The notes under the pieces are model-generated. The model was not told the DNA's origin. It searched no databases and was given only the letters and a program-made list of their open reading frames with translations. A DNA stretch of 52,525 nt, taken from contig CAMASK010000011.1 in the NCBI GenBank assembly GCA_945860895.1, forward strand, positions 1 through 52,525, given 5' to 3'. Source of the DNA: Bacteriovorax stolpii (lineage in GTDB: Bacteria; Bdellovibrionota; Bacteriovoracia; Bacteriovoracales; Bacteriovoracaceae). Below, piece by piece: positions 8,506 through 17,443 of this stretch; the first letter of the stretch is position 1; every line of letters begins with the position of its first letter. The position numbers and the translations under genes are program-made.

Positions 8506-11500
8506 TTGAGAACAACGATAGGCAAAATGATGCTCAAGCTTCTTTTGATCTTATTCACTGCTCTTTTCTTTCAGGCCTGCCAGGTCAAAGAACAAGTCGC
8601 GACTTCTAATCAAGTCGCTCCATCTTATTTTCCAGGTGCCACACTCACTACAGTTCTTCCCCAAAATGGCTGGAAAAAACTCGGTGATAATCTAGACATC
8701 TCACTGCTTTTTCCACTACCAATCACCGTGGGTAACCTTCCCTACAAGCCCTATATCGAAGCAGTCATTGGCCCTAACGTCCGTAAATTTTTTTATGAGC
8801 CTTTAGTATCTGGCACCACGACACTAATCTTCAGATACACAGTCGTTGCAAGTGATCTCGATACGGATGGTATTTCGTTTGGTACGTCGGTTGTCTTGAA
8901 TAATGCCACAATGACTTTTTCTCCTGCAGTGTCTTTGGTAGAAAATGTTCCTACGGCCCTCACTATTTCCAATAGTGATATTAAAGTGGATGGAATCAAA
9001 CCCACTCTCAGCTCTATTGCCACTCCCGTTTCTGGCATCTACACAACCGGACAGGATATGATTTACAACGTGACTTGCTCAGAAGCAGTCTACGTGGCGG
9101 GCTCACCTTATTTTAATGTGTATTTATATTCAGCGACTGTTCCTGCGGTCTATAAGTCAGGTTCAGGAACAAATATCCTTGAGTTTAGTCACGTGATCCA
9201 AGCAACAGATGCAGATACCAATGGCATTGGAAGTGGAACCTCTTTATTCATCAATAGCGGCCTGGGTGAAACCATTGTCGACCAGGCAGGAAACACTCTC
9301 TCCACCACCATAACTAATACCACGACCTCGACGGTGATGGTGAATCCGACTCAACCTACGATCACTAGTATCGTCGCCACTTCCGCGAATAACACGTATA
9401 CAGTGACTCAAAATATTAATTTTACCGTGACGATGAGTCAGGCCGTGACTGTAACGGGTACGCCAGCGATTCCCGTTGTTCTGAGTACCGGAACAGTTCT
9501 GGCGAATTACTTAAATGGCTCAGGAACCAATACCCTTCTTTTTAGATACGTAGTGCAAACCAATCATGCGGATACGGATGGAATTGCCCTTCAGTCTCCA
9601 ATGCTTTTAAATGGGGCAACAATCAAAGCAACCTCTCCGGGCAATGCGGATGCCGCACTGATTTACACGATCCCCTCAACTTCAGGAATTCTTGTTGATG
9701 CAGCGACTGGACCCTTTGTTCTTTCTACTTTAGTGAATTCGAGTTCAGTTCCAGCAAACGGTTTTTATATTGAAGGTCAAAACTTAAACTTCACACTGAA
9801 TTTTAGTGCAGCGGTGAATGTTCTACCACTGGTCGGCCCAAAACCAAGAATTCCAATTATTGTGGGAACAACTACCGTCTATGCCGATTATATTTTAGGA
9901 AGTGGAACCACTGCTCTGGTATTTCGCTATACTCCTACCACGTCTCAAGAAGATTTGGATGGCATCTCACTCTTGGGTCCTATTGACCTGAATACAGGAA
10001 CGATTAAAGACGCGAGTAATAAGCCAGCCATTTTAACCTTCGCTCCCATGAATACTTCAAGTATTTATGTCGATGGCACGTCTCCCATAGTTGGTTTAGT
10101 AAGCTCTTCAAGCGTGGGAACATTCACTCAGGGAACTTCTCTTAACTTTGCAGTAAAATTCAGCGAAGCCGTTTCTATCACCGTCAATCCTGTTCTCTCG
10201 ATCACAGTTGGATCAACTGCTCGCTCTGCCAGTTATGTCTCAGGTGACGGAACTGATACTCTCAATTTTCAATACACCATTCAAGCGGGCGAAAGTGATA
10301 CGAATGGAATAGACGTTAATTCATTTACAACAGGAACGATTCAAGATTTAAGAGCGCATACGGCCTCTCTAGCGTTTGCTCCAGTAAATTTTCTTGGCGC
10401 GATTGTGGATTCTAGTGCCGCAGGAATTTCTTCTATTACTCCTCCTGCCAATATGACCTATAAAATTGGTGCGAACTTAGATTTTACCGTGAATTGGTCT
10501 GAACCCACTTTCGTCAGTGGAACTCCCACTCTTGGTCTATTGATTGGTGCGACTCCTAAAAATGCGACTTACGTCTCTTCTCCGACTTCAATGACTTCTA
10601 TTTTTCGCTACACTGTTGCCACTGGGGATCTGGATACCAACGGGATTAATACCACCACCATGCAACTAAGCGGTGGCCACATTAGAGATGCGGCCGGGAA
10701 CAATTCCAATCTCGCATTTACAGCGCCGGTTCTTACAGGAGTTAAAGTAGACGGCGTGATTCCCTTTGCCACGATCACCGCTCCCGCTGATGGAAATTAT
10801 GGTGCTGGTCAAAATTTAGATTTTACTCTGACTTGGAGTGAGCCGATTACAATTGTTGGTTCTCCCTATTTACAACTGACGATTGGTTCTTCGCCCGTTA
10901 ATGCCATAAAAATAAGCGCTGGAGCGAGTTCGGCTGTTTTTCGTTATAAAGTTCTTCCAAACCAGCTTGATACCAACGGCATCTCGATGCTGTCAGCGAT
11001 ATTTTTAAATAGTGGTGTCACCATCACTGATCTGGCCGGTAATAATTCTTACTTACAAATTGAGCCACCTGTTCTAACGGGAGTGAAAGTCGATGCCATC
11101 GCTCCGATGATTTCTGGCGTACTGCCACCAGTGAGCGGCACCTACTTGTATAAAGACAAGATCGAATTTACGGTCCTTTGGTCTGAAGCAGTAACAATCT
11201 CTGGCTCTCCTCGCATTGGAATTAGAATTGGAACGAAAAATTATAAAGCCAAATATGCCGGTCCAGGGCCAATTACCAATACCTCCATTTTTAGCTACAC
11301 CGTTGGTGATGGTGATGGTCTCTCACCATTACTAACTCACACAGAAGATGAATCTGATGCCAATGGGATCACCATCACCTCGAACTTGCTCGATGGCTCG
11401 GGAAACATTATTAATTCCTATATCGAATTAAATTCAGGAACGATCAAAGACGATGCAAACAATGTGGCCAATGTAAACTTTTTGGCGCCAGCTTTAACAG

Positions 11501-12966
11501 GGGTTCTAGTTGATGGGATTACTGCGATTGTGGATCCAGCGAATCCGATCACGACCACCATGACCGCTGGTGTTTATTGTCCTCCTGCCACTGCGACTGT
11601 TAATTGTGTAGGTACTACTTTGTCTTTCACAATACATTGGACTAAAGATATTTTAGTCGATGATTCTTCTGGCACTCCTTCGATTCGAGTGAATGTCGGC
11701 GGATCTAACAAATCTGCGGAATACATATCCGGAAGTACTACTAAAGATCTGCTTTTTTCCTATACTGTCGTCAATGGAGATTTAGACGATAATGGAGTTA
11801 CCGTGAATAGTCAGACGGTCGCTTTAAATGGTGGTCAACTTCTATATGCATATACTGTCCCTTTTTTCCCAATTTTTATTGATGCTGCAAGAGATCTTGT
11901 TCCTTTGAGTACTTTTAATGCCAGTCTTTCGGGAATTAACGTCGATGCCGTTGGCCCTACTAGATCATCAATCATATCAACCAATAGTATTTTCCGGCCT
12001 GGGGACAATATTGATTATTCTTTGACCTTTAATGAACCAGTGACAGTAAGTGGAACACCAATCCTCCCGTTGATAGTCGGAAGTCTTAGCACAGCAGCAG
12101 TTTATATTTCCGGAAGTCCTACAACTTCTTTAATTTTTCGCTACACCGTTCCAGCGGGTAACTCCGTTCTTGACATTGATGGGATAAGAGTTAGTTCAAC
12201 TCTAATTCTCCCGGTCTTTACAACCATCAAAGATGCCTATGGAAATACTTTTGCTAATGCTACTCAGACTTTTCCAGAAATTGATTACGTTTATTTTTCC
12301 AATACTCTCGCTCGCTACAAAGCCTCTAGTAATACCACGAACACTCTGGCCACCTGTTCTAATTGTGTCACCAATATTTTAGACACTTCGGGTAACTCCA
12401 ATCACCTGATACCGGCAGCAGGTGCTTATGGGCCTCAATTCATATCTGGCGGTTTTGCTTCAGGTGCCTCCCCTTACCTTAAATTTAATAAGTCTTCCAT
12501 GCTCAAAACAACGACTAGCATGACCATCAAATATGTTGTATTTGTGATGCGAACTGTGGACAGTTACCTACTTCCTGAAACTATTGCCATCTCATACCAC
12601 CGTCTGCTCCAAAGATATTCTTCGACTACCTATACCCCGGCGATTGAATTCACATCCAACAGTATCGCGAAAAGCATTCTTTTTAACCCCGACCAAAAGC
12701 TAAAAATTAACGATACACTAGACTTTGCTGCAACATATGAAGCCTCAGTTAGTTCGGCCAGCTTATGGGCCACCGCTACTCCCTACATCATGATTTTCGA
12801 ACTTGAGGACGCCACCATTTTTGATCCTGGCAGTTATTTTGGCGGAATGGATTTTAATGGGCAGATTGCAGAAATCATTCTTCTCGATGGCAGCGCTACC
12901 CTCAGCGAGATTAATCTCGAAACCATTCGCGACCAACTCAACACCATCCACGAAGTCTTCAACTAA
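8506..12966 (+). CDS. Giant repeat lipoprotein with Ig-like repeats and a C-terminal lectin-like domain
   Basis: A 1486-residue lipoprotein read from a TTG with an AAGGT site just before it; an ATG seven codons later (8527) is an alternative. The lipobox ends FFQAC (Cys 25 from TTG). The body holds about ten degenerate repeats of 95-130 residues. Each has an entry like Y..GQNLDFT..(W/F)SE, a GTP.L...IG segment, and a YVSGSGT..L.FRYTV strand. Each then has an acidic turn of the form DLDTNGI (ten copies counted, such as DADTNGI and ESDTNGI), and an exit motif IKDAAGN followed by VDG.P. The acidic turns resemble calcium-binding loops. The last 220 residues (NSNHLIP, then GQIAEIILLDG and a final helix) look like a LamG/concanavalin-A-like domain. 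It is most likely a surface adhesin or recognition stalk. It follows the 1449-aa lipoprotein with a 148-bp gap. Confidence 0.85.
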   Translation: MRTTIGKMMLKLLLILFTALFFQACQVKEQVATSNQVAPSYFPGATLTTVLPQNGWKKLGDNLDISLLFPLPITVGNLPYKPYIEAVIGPNVRKFFYEPLVSGTTTLIFRYTVVASDLDTDGISFGTSVVLNNATMTFSPAVSLVENVPTALTISNSDIKVDGIKPTLSSIATPVSGIYTTGQDMIYNVTCSEAVYVAGSPYFNVYLYSATVPAVYKSGSGTNILEFSHVIQATDADTNGIGSGTSLFINSGLGETIVDQAGNTLSTTITNTTTSTVMVNPTQPTITSIVATSANNTYTVTQNINFTVTMSQAVTVTGTPAIPVVLSTGTVLANYLNGSGTNTLLFRYVVQTNHADTDGIALQSPMLLNGATIKATSPGNADAALIYTIPSTSGILVDAATGPFVLSTLVNSSSVPANGFYIEGQNLNFTLNFSAAVNVLPLVGPKPRIPIIVGTTTVYADYILGSGTTALVFRYTPTTSQEDLDGISLLGPIDLNTGTIKDASNKPAILTFAPMNTSSIYVDGTSPIVGLVSSSSVGTFTQGTSLNFAVKFSEAVSITVNPVLSITVGSTARSASYVSGDGTDTLNFQYTIQAGESDTNGIDVNSFTTGTIQDLRAHTASLAFAPVNFLGAIVDSSAAGISSITPPANMTYKIGANLDFTVNWSEPTFVSGTPTLGLLIGATPKNATYVSSPTSMTSIFRYTVATGDLDTNGINTTTMQLSGGHIRDAAGNNSNLAFTAPVLTGVKVDGVIPFATITAPADGNYGAGQNLDFTLTWSEPITIVGSPYLQLTIGSSPVNAIKISAGASSAVFRYKVLPNQLDTNGISMLSAIFLNSGVTITDLAGNNSYLQIEPPVLTGVKVDAIAPMISGVLPPVSGTYLYKDKIEFTVLWSEAVTISGSPRIGIRIGTKNYKAKYAGPGPITNTSIFSYTVGDGDGLSPLLTHTEDESDANGITITSNLLDGSGNIINSYIELNSGTIKDDANNVANVNFLAPALTGVLVDGITAIVDPANPITTTMTAGVYCPPATATVNCVGTTLSFTIHWTKDILVDDSSGTPSIRVNVGGSNKSAEYISGSTTKDLLFSYTVVNGDLDDNGVTVNSQTVALNGGQLLYAYTVPFFPIFIDAARDLVPLSTFNASLSGINVDAVGPTRSSIISTNSIFRPGDNIDYSLTFNEPVTVSGTPILPLIVGSLSTAAVYISGSPTTSLIFRYTVPAGNSVLDIDGIRVSSTLILPVFTTIKDAYGNTFANATQTFPEIDYVYFSNTLARYKASSNTTNTLATCSNCVTNILDTSGNSNHLIPAAGAYGPQFISGGFASGASPYLKFNKSSMLKTTTSMTIKYVVFVMRTVDSYLLPETIAISYHRLLQRYSSTTYTPAIEFTSNSIAKSILFNPDQKLKINDTLDFAATYEASVSSASLWATATPYIMIFELEDATIFDPGSYFGGMDFNGQIAEIILLDGSATLSEINLETIRDQLNTIHEVFN

Positions 12967-13020
12967 AACACTCGACTACTATCCCATTTGAAAAATGCAG
13001 CAACATGCTATGATAGAGAG

Positions 13021-13905
13021 ATGAGTTTTCGTCGCTTATTCATTTTTCTGACTCTTTGCCTGGGACTCTCCGCCCACGCCTTTGAACTGGTTATGGTTCA
13101 GGCCGTGTCTGATTCTAAAAAAACCTTCATCACCAGAAATGGTAAGCGCCAGGGCCTGATGCGCGGGATGACTGGAGCGTTCACAGCTGAAGATATCTCC
13201 GTCCTCGCTAAAGCCATTAACGTCACAGGCCAGTTCACTCAATGGGAGTTGGTTAATCAGGAAGCGACTCTGCCTTTTGAAAAAGGCAAGATTGTGACTT
13301 ATTATCCAGCAACTGAATATATCTGGGCGCTGGCACCAGAATCCGAGAGAAGAAAATATATTAAAAGTGAAGTTCAGCATCTTCGTCGCTCCTGGATTTT
13401 TAAAGGCGCATTGACCCGAGGCTTAAATGAATCAGTTTCTGATGCTCCGGCCACTACCACTAATCGCGGTGGCTTTATGGGTGAGGTTTATCACGAACGA
13501 GATATCTACAATAATTTCTCCTACGACATTGGACTTCGTTACGAACGGGAAGTTGTGAACTATCCGGGTGCTTCACTCATTACCCGAAGATCCATGATCA
13601 TCGCTGATATTATTTATTACTTCGAATTCTTAAGAGAATTTGTTCCCGGCCGCTTTTTTATTGCTACAGGTCTGGGGTATGGACTCTCTAACACTTCCAC
13701 TGTGGGTCTTTCCCAATCAGGCCCAGTATCTATTCTGCCCCTGTTGAAAGCAGGCATCAATCTGCCCTTCAATGAAGACTGGGAATTTGTCACAGATGCA
13801 GCTTTTGAAAGCCTACAGACCAATGAAGAGCAAGAAGGTGGTAAGAAACAAACCACCACACAAACAAATGTAAAATTCGGTTTTGGACTTCGTCGAAATT
13901 TTTAA
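13021..13905 (+). CDS. Probable outer-membrane beta-barrel protein
   Basis: A 294-residue protein from the ATG at 13021, chosen because it gives a clean signal peptide (MSFRRLFIFLTLCLGLSAHA, cleavage before FEL) and has a purine-rich GAGAG site; the frame is open further upstream to 12988. The first 120 mature residues form a soluble-looking region. The rest has alternating strands with aromatic girdles (FSYDIGLRYEREV, FFIATGLGYGLS, VKFGFGLRRNF) and ends in Phe, as outer-membrane barrels recognised by BamA do. It may assemble with or export the two lipoproteins upstream, but that link rests on position alone. A terminator follows at once. Confidence 0.75.
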   Translation: MSFRRLFIFLTLCLGLSAHAFELVMVQAVSDSKKTFITRNGKRQGLMRGMTGAFTAEDISVLAKAINVTGQFTQWELVNQEATLPFEKGKIVTYYPATEYIWALAPESERRKYIKSEVQHLRRSWIFKGALTRGLNESVSDAPATTTNRGGFMGEVYHERDIYNNFSYDIGLRYEREVVNYPGASLITRRSMIIADIIYYFEFLREFVPGRFFIATGLGYGLSNTSTVGLSQSGPVSILPLLKAGINLPFNEDWEFVTDAAFESLQTNEEQEGGKKQTTTQTNVKFGFGLRRNF

Positions 13906-13915
13906 GCAAAAAAAA

Positions 13916-13932
13916 GGCCCGCAGTGCGGGCC
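13916..13932. terminator. Strong bidirectional intrinsic terminator
   Basis: GGCCCGC, loop AGT, GCGGGCC, flanked by an A run at 13908-13915 and a T run at 13933-13938. It lies between two convergent genes (stops at 13905 and 13941) and should stop transcription from both sides. Confidence 0.93.
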
Positions 13933-13940
13933 TTTTTTTA

Positions 13941-14900
13941 CTAGTAAGTTTTATCTTTCAATAATCCGATCTCTTTCAATCTCACCATCAACCATTCATG
14001 GGAATTAATAGCTGGGTATTTTTCACCCGTACCACGACAAGAAGGCACACAAGAAAGAACTGTGTCCGGGTTAGGGTGCACAAAGAAAGGCATTGAGTAA
14101 CGATTAGATGAAGCATCATCTGGATTCACAACTCTGTGAGTAGTGGCCGGAAGTAGATCATTGGTTATGCGAGAAAGCATGTCACCAGAATCAACGACTA
14201 ACTGTTTGTCGTTAGTAGAGATGGGAAGCCATTTTCCATCACGGTCTAAAAGCTCAAGACCAGATGTCGTAGCTCCAACCATCACGGTGATCAAGTTAAT
14301 ATCTTCGTGAGCAGCTGAACGCACACTATTTTTAGGTGCACGAGCATCCAACGGAGGATAATGAATTGGGCGAAGAATAGAATTACCATCTTGAAGCATG
14401 TTACGGAAATAAGATTGAGGAAGATCCAGCGCCATACCTAATGCATCCAAGATCACAATTGAAGTCATATCAAGACCATTGTACAGCTTCAGGAAAGTTT
14501 CTTTGAATTCTTTAATTTCTGAAGGCCAGATATTGTCTGGAAAATATTTTTTTCTTTCTGGATTGGCCAGAACATCAAGGCCAACATGCCAGAATTCTTT
14601 TAAATCTGGGAACTGAGAATTTTTAGCGTGCTCAACACCGAAGGCGGTATAACCACGCTGACCGCCACCTTCTTTACAAGAGTATGATCTTTTAGTGGCT
14701 TCAGGTAATTGAAAGAACTCATGAATCATACTGTACGCAGTTTGAGTCAGCTTATAATCAACTGGGTGATCGACAAGAATGATGAATCCATAGTCCTTTA
14801 AACCAGCAAACAGATTATCCACAAAGCGGGTTTTATCTGTATTAGTCCCATTTAAAAAACTCATCAAGCTAAGCTCAGGTACTTTACGATTGGCATCCAC
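13941..14900 (-). CDS. 2-oxoglutarate/Fe(II) oxygenase of the isopenicillin N synthase family
   Basis: A 319-residue cytoplasmic non-haem iron enzyme. It has the N-terminal DIOX_N-type region (VPELSL...LKDYGFIILVDHPV). The double-stranded beta-helix core carries the iron triad H198-E-D200 (SAAHEDINL) and H255 (TTHRVVNP), and the 2-oxoglutarate site R267-x-S269 (RYS). GYTAFGVEHAK matches the substrate-facing segment of the family. Related enzymes hydroxylate, desaturate or form ethylene; the substrate cannot be read from the sequence. It is a single gene with a GGGAGG site, facing away from the toxin/antitoxin-like pair and closed by the shared terminator. Confidence 0.9.
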   Translation of the reverse strand: MDANRKVPELSLMSFLNGTNTDKTRFVDNLFAGLKDYGFIILVDHPVDYKLTQTAYSMIHEFFQLPEATKRSYSCKEGGGQRGYTAFGVEHAKNSQFPDLKEFWHVGLDVLANPERKKYFPDNIWPSEIKEFKETFLKLYNGLDMTSIVILDALGMALDLPQSYFRNMLQDGNSILRPIHYPPLDARAPKNSVRSAAHEDINLITVMVGATTSGLELLDRDGKWLPISTNDKQLVVDSGDMLSRITNDLLPATTHRVVNPDDASSNRYSMPFFVHPNPDTVLSCVPSCRGTGEKYPAINSHEWLMVRLKEIGLLKDKTY

Positions 14901-15179
14901 GTGGGCCTCCCTTTTAGTTCTTAATACGATCTAATTAATCCCCTATGACATGCCAAGTCCATCAAAAAAATTAGATGGAGCCTAGCTGATTAATACCATA
15001 GAATTTTTACAGTGAAATATAAGTTTTCCTAATATGAATCAGCCTTTTTAAAGTCCTTTTTGTAGAGACATTCCAAAAGAGAACTCTTAAGCGCGAAATG
15101 AGCTTATCCGTTTTATTAATTCAACTTTAAGTAATAGCTCTGTAATCCAAGACCAAAACCTAACCTTTGGAACATTTAT

Positions 15180-15494
15180 ATGGTTGACCTTAAATCAGTA
15201 ATTGACGTAACATCAAGACTGTCGAATACGCAGGCCAGGAAGCTTCTAACTGAAATCTTTAATGTTAATCCGAATTTCATATCCTATACGAAGCATGCTT
15301 TTGAACAGATGTCCGAGGATGATTTAAAAACAGGAGATATATTAAATGTATTGAAGGCTGGAAAAATCTATGACGACCCAGAATTTGAGAACGGAAGCTA
15401 TCGCTACCGTGTCGAAACACGAAACATCGTCGTTGTAATTGCTTTCAGGAAACCAAATTATGTGGTGGTTATAACCACTTGGAGAAAAAAATGA
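15180..15494 (+). CDS. DUF4258-like putative toxin of a type II toxin-antitoxin pair
   Basis: A 104-residue protein. The C-terminal 70 residues resemble DUF4258/RelE-like folds: KHAFEQMSEDDLKTGDIL, then KIYDDPEFENGSYRYRVETR, then two strands NIVVVIAF and YVVVITTWRKK. Small proteins of this kind next to MqsA-type antitoxins are taken as toxins acting on RNA; no activity can be proven here. Its TGA overlaps the ATG of the next gene (ATGA), so the pair is coupled in toxin-first order, as in mqsRA. The ribosome binding site is weak. Confidence 0.72.
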   Translation: MVDLKSVIDVTSRLSNTQARKLLTEIFNVNPNFISYTKHAFEQMSEDDLKTGDILNVLKAGKIYDDPEFENGSYRYRVETRNIVVVIAFRKPNYVVVITTWRKK

Positions 15495-15988
15495 AATGTT
15501 TCACTTGTGGTTCCGAGATGAGTATCCATAAAAATTCACTATTCCACTACACCAATAGTGGTCTTTCAAAAGTATTTTTAAGAGGCATTAAAACTATAAA
15601 ATGTCGAAACAAGTCATGCGCTGAAGAAGAAGTTATAATTCCAAACATTGAAGAACTTCATCAATTACTTGCGGAAAAAATCGCACGTCAGTCAAACACA
15701 CTTTTGCCAGAAGAAATGCGTTTTCTAAGAACCCATCTAGGTTTTTCGGGAGTTGATTTTGCTAAGGCCATTGGTGTTTCACCTGAAACCGTTTCGCGTT
15801 GGGAAAAAGGAACTGTTAAAATGAAGGAAGCTTCGGAAAAGCTTCTGCGAGTTTTAATTTTATCTAAGTTTGCGCCATTCAGAAATTACGATGAGCTTGT
15901 TGAATTTGCCTCTAAATCTACTAAAACTCCACTAAAAAGATTTTTTAAAATTGATCATTCACATTGGCAGGAATCAGGAGCAGCGTAA
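15491..15988 (+). CDS. MqsA-type zinc-finger/HTH antitoxin-like regulator
   Basis: A 165-residue protein with two domains. The N-terminal part has a four-Cys zinc site (C3, C6, C38, C43: CFTC ... CRNKSC) like the YgiT/MqsA zinc finger. The C-terminal part (about residues 70-120) is an Xre-type helix-turn-helix, LRTHLGFSGVDFAKAIGVSP then ETVSRWEKG. The ATG at 15491 is preferred because GGAG lies 7 bases before it; the frame also opens at a TTG at 15479. As an antitoxin it would bind the DUF4258 protein and repress its own promoter. The repeated AACCTAACCT just before the toxin gene recalls the AACCT half-site of the E. coli mqsRA operator, but no full palindrome is visible. Confidence 0.8.
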   Translation: MKCFTCGSEMSIHKNSLFHYTNSGLSKVFLRGIKTIKCRNKSCAEEEVIIPNIEELHQLLAEKIARQSNTLLPEEMRFLRTHLGFSGVDFAKAIGVSPETVSRWEKGTVKMKEASEKLLRVLILSKFAPFRNYDELVEFASKSTKTPLKRFFKIDHSHWQESGAA

Positions 15989-15991
15989 ATA

Positions 15992-16663
15992 CTAGCTAAA
16001 CATCATTGTTCCAATGCGGATCCAATGTGCATTTTCCTCAAGGGCTATTTTGTAATCTTGACTCATTCCCATAGAGTTCTCAAGTGGCAACTTAAGTTCT
16101 TTCGAAAGCTTTTGTCGTAATTGTTCGAGTTCTTTAAAACAACGTCGAGCCTCACCTTCAAAATTCTCAGTCCTCAAAGTTCCCATTGTCATGAGCCCAT
16201 GAAGCTTAATTTGAGATTTTTTCCCAATAAGTTGAGCCGCATGTTTCAAAGAAGCATAATCCGCAAAGCCTGATTTTTCTTCTTCTTTCGAAGTGTTGAA
16301 TTGTAAAAAAATATTCAACGAACCAGATAATTTATCCTGAGCCTTTAGGATTTTTTCTAACAGCTCTTCCCGATCCACCGAATGAATCGCCCATAAATTG
16401 GGAACACTAAAAAGTTGATTCACTTTATTGGTCTGAAGATGTCCGATCATGTGCCAGCGAATTTCGGGACAGGAATTTTTTAAATGTTCAGCTTTTTCCA
16501 GAAGTTCCTGGACTCTGTTCTCGCCAAAATCACGATGACCTAATTCATAATAAGTTTTAATTTCATCTTCTGATCGCGTCTTAGAAACGATCAGAAGATG
16601 AGTATCTGGATTTAATTGAGATTGAATGGAGGCGATTTTTTTCTGATAAGCTTCTTTATTCAT
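15992..16663 (-). CDS. yggS: YggS-family pyridoxal-phosphate homeostasis protein
   Basis: A 223-residue single-domain PLP-binding protein (PLPBP/YggS/COG0325), cytoplasmic. It carries and buffers pyridoxal phosphate rather than acting as a known enzyme. The PLP lysine is K28 in LLIVSKTR; GHRDFGENRVQE, WHMIGHLQTNK, IHSVD, LMTMG and the final SMGMSQDYKIALEENAHWIRIGT are all family blocks. Its ATG lies inside the end of the upstream gene (8-base overlap). It forms a minus-strand group with the next two or three genes and converges on the antitoxin gene with 3 bases between. Confidence 0.96.
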   Translation of the reverse strand: MNKEAYQKKIASIQSQLNPDTHLLIVSKTRSEDEIKTYYELGHRDFGENRVQELLEKAEHLKNSCPEIRWHMIGHLQTNKVNQLFSVPNLWAIHSVDREELLEKILKAQDKLSGSLNIFLQFNTSKEEEKSGFADYASLKHAAQLIGKKSQIKLHGLMTMGTLRTENFEGEARRCFKELEQLRQKLSKELKLPLENSMGMSQDYKIALEENAHWIRIGTMMFS

Positions 16664-16997
16664 CGCCTTCAGCGCCCTTGCCTTTTTTCTTTTTCTTCAG
16701 ACTGATGGTGGCCTTAACTTCAAAGTCATATTTTTCTGCTAATTTATCAATTTCTTTAGAAAGATCAATTTTATCCAAATATGAACGGAGTTCATTTTTT
16801 ACCGACGCCACAAACTCTGTCTTGGTATTCTTGGCATTATCTACCAATGAACCCACCATATCTTTTGGAAGGGGCAGATCTTTCAAAACAGCACGAACAC
16901 CCTCTTCAGTCATGAAGGCGGCAGTAACACCAGTAGTGAGAACTTTCTTTAAAAGATCTCCCAGCTTTCCGTCCTTTTCTTTTTGATTTTCATCCAT
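16656..16997 (-). CDS. Hypothetical helical protein with Lys-rich tail
   Basis: A 113-residue soluble protein. It has charged ends and an amphipathic, helix-rich centre (DLLKKVLTTGVTAAF, MVGSLVDNAKNTKTEFVASV) and a KKKKKGKG tail. The pattern is phasin-like in a loose sense only; no family was recognised. It overlaps yggS by 8 bases and follows the START-domain gene by 1 base, with an AAGGA site, so it is part of that operon. Confidence 0.75.
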   Translation of the reverse strand: MDENQKEKDGKLGDLLKKVLTTGVTAAFMTEEGVRAVLKDLPLPKDMVGSLVDNAKNTKTEFVASVKNELRSYLDKIDLSKEIDKLAEKYDFEVKATISLKKKKKGKGAEGDE

Positions 16998-16998
16998 T

Positions 16999-17430
16999 TT
17001 ACAGTCCTTGCGCTCTTTTACAGAACGATTTCATGGTCATTGGAAGATTCGTAGTTACTAAAGTTTTTTCAATCATACCTAGACCTGGAAGGAAGCCTTT
17101 AAATTCAATCTCGAGATTGTAATTTACTTCAGTCTTACCATTACCAAGATCTTTTAGAGTCCACTTTCCGTTATTAGTTTTCATCATATCACCAGTAACT
17201 AAAGTCCAGCTCACCTCTTGATTAGGAACGTGCTTTAAGTTGATGGTATAAGAAATCTCTTTGATAATGCTTAATGTGAATTTTACTACGGCAGCTTCGG
17301 AAGATTCTTTTTCGATGACTACAGATTTACAGCCATCCACAAATTGAGGATAGCTTTTGTAATCAATAATTGCCTGATAAAATTTTTCAACAGGGACATC
17401 ATAAACTTCTGTTTTGTCTGCACGGGCCAT
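16999..17430 (-). CDS. START-like SRPBCC protein (RatA/Coq10 type)
   Basis: A 143-residue SRPBCC-fold protein of the polyketide cyclase/Coq10/RatA branch. It has the typical entry VYDVPVEKFYQAIIDYKSYP, a QFVDGCKSV segment, the WTL and GKWTLKDLGNGKTEVNYNLEI strands and a long C-terminal helix. The fold makes a hydrophobic cavity for lipids or quinones; some members (RatA) block ribosome association. The sequence does not decide between these roles. It sits 13 bases after glpX with an AAGGA site and likely shares its transcript. Confidence 0.85.
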   Translation of the reverse strand: MARADKTEVYDVPVEKFYQAIIDYKSYPQFVDGCKSVVIEKESSEAAVVKFTLSIIKEISYTINLKHVPNQEVSWTLVTGDMMKTNNGKWTLKDLGNGKTEVNYNLEIEFKGFLPGLGMIEKTLVTTNLPMTMKSFCKRAQGL

Positions 17431-17443
17431 TTAAAAATCCTTT

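Noticed and set aside
14901-15179. Structured RNA or mobile element end in the AT-rich gap before the toxin/antitoxin pair
   Set aside because: No inverted repeats, conserved core or hairpins beyond chance were seen; it is probably just divergent promoters.
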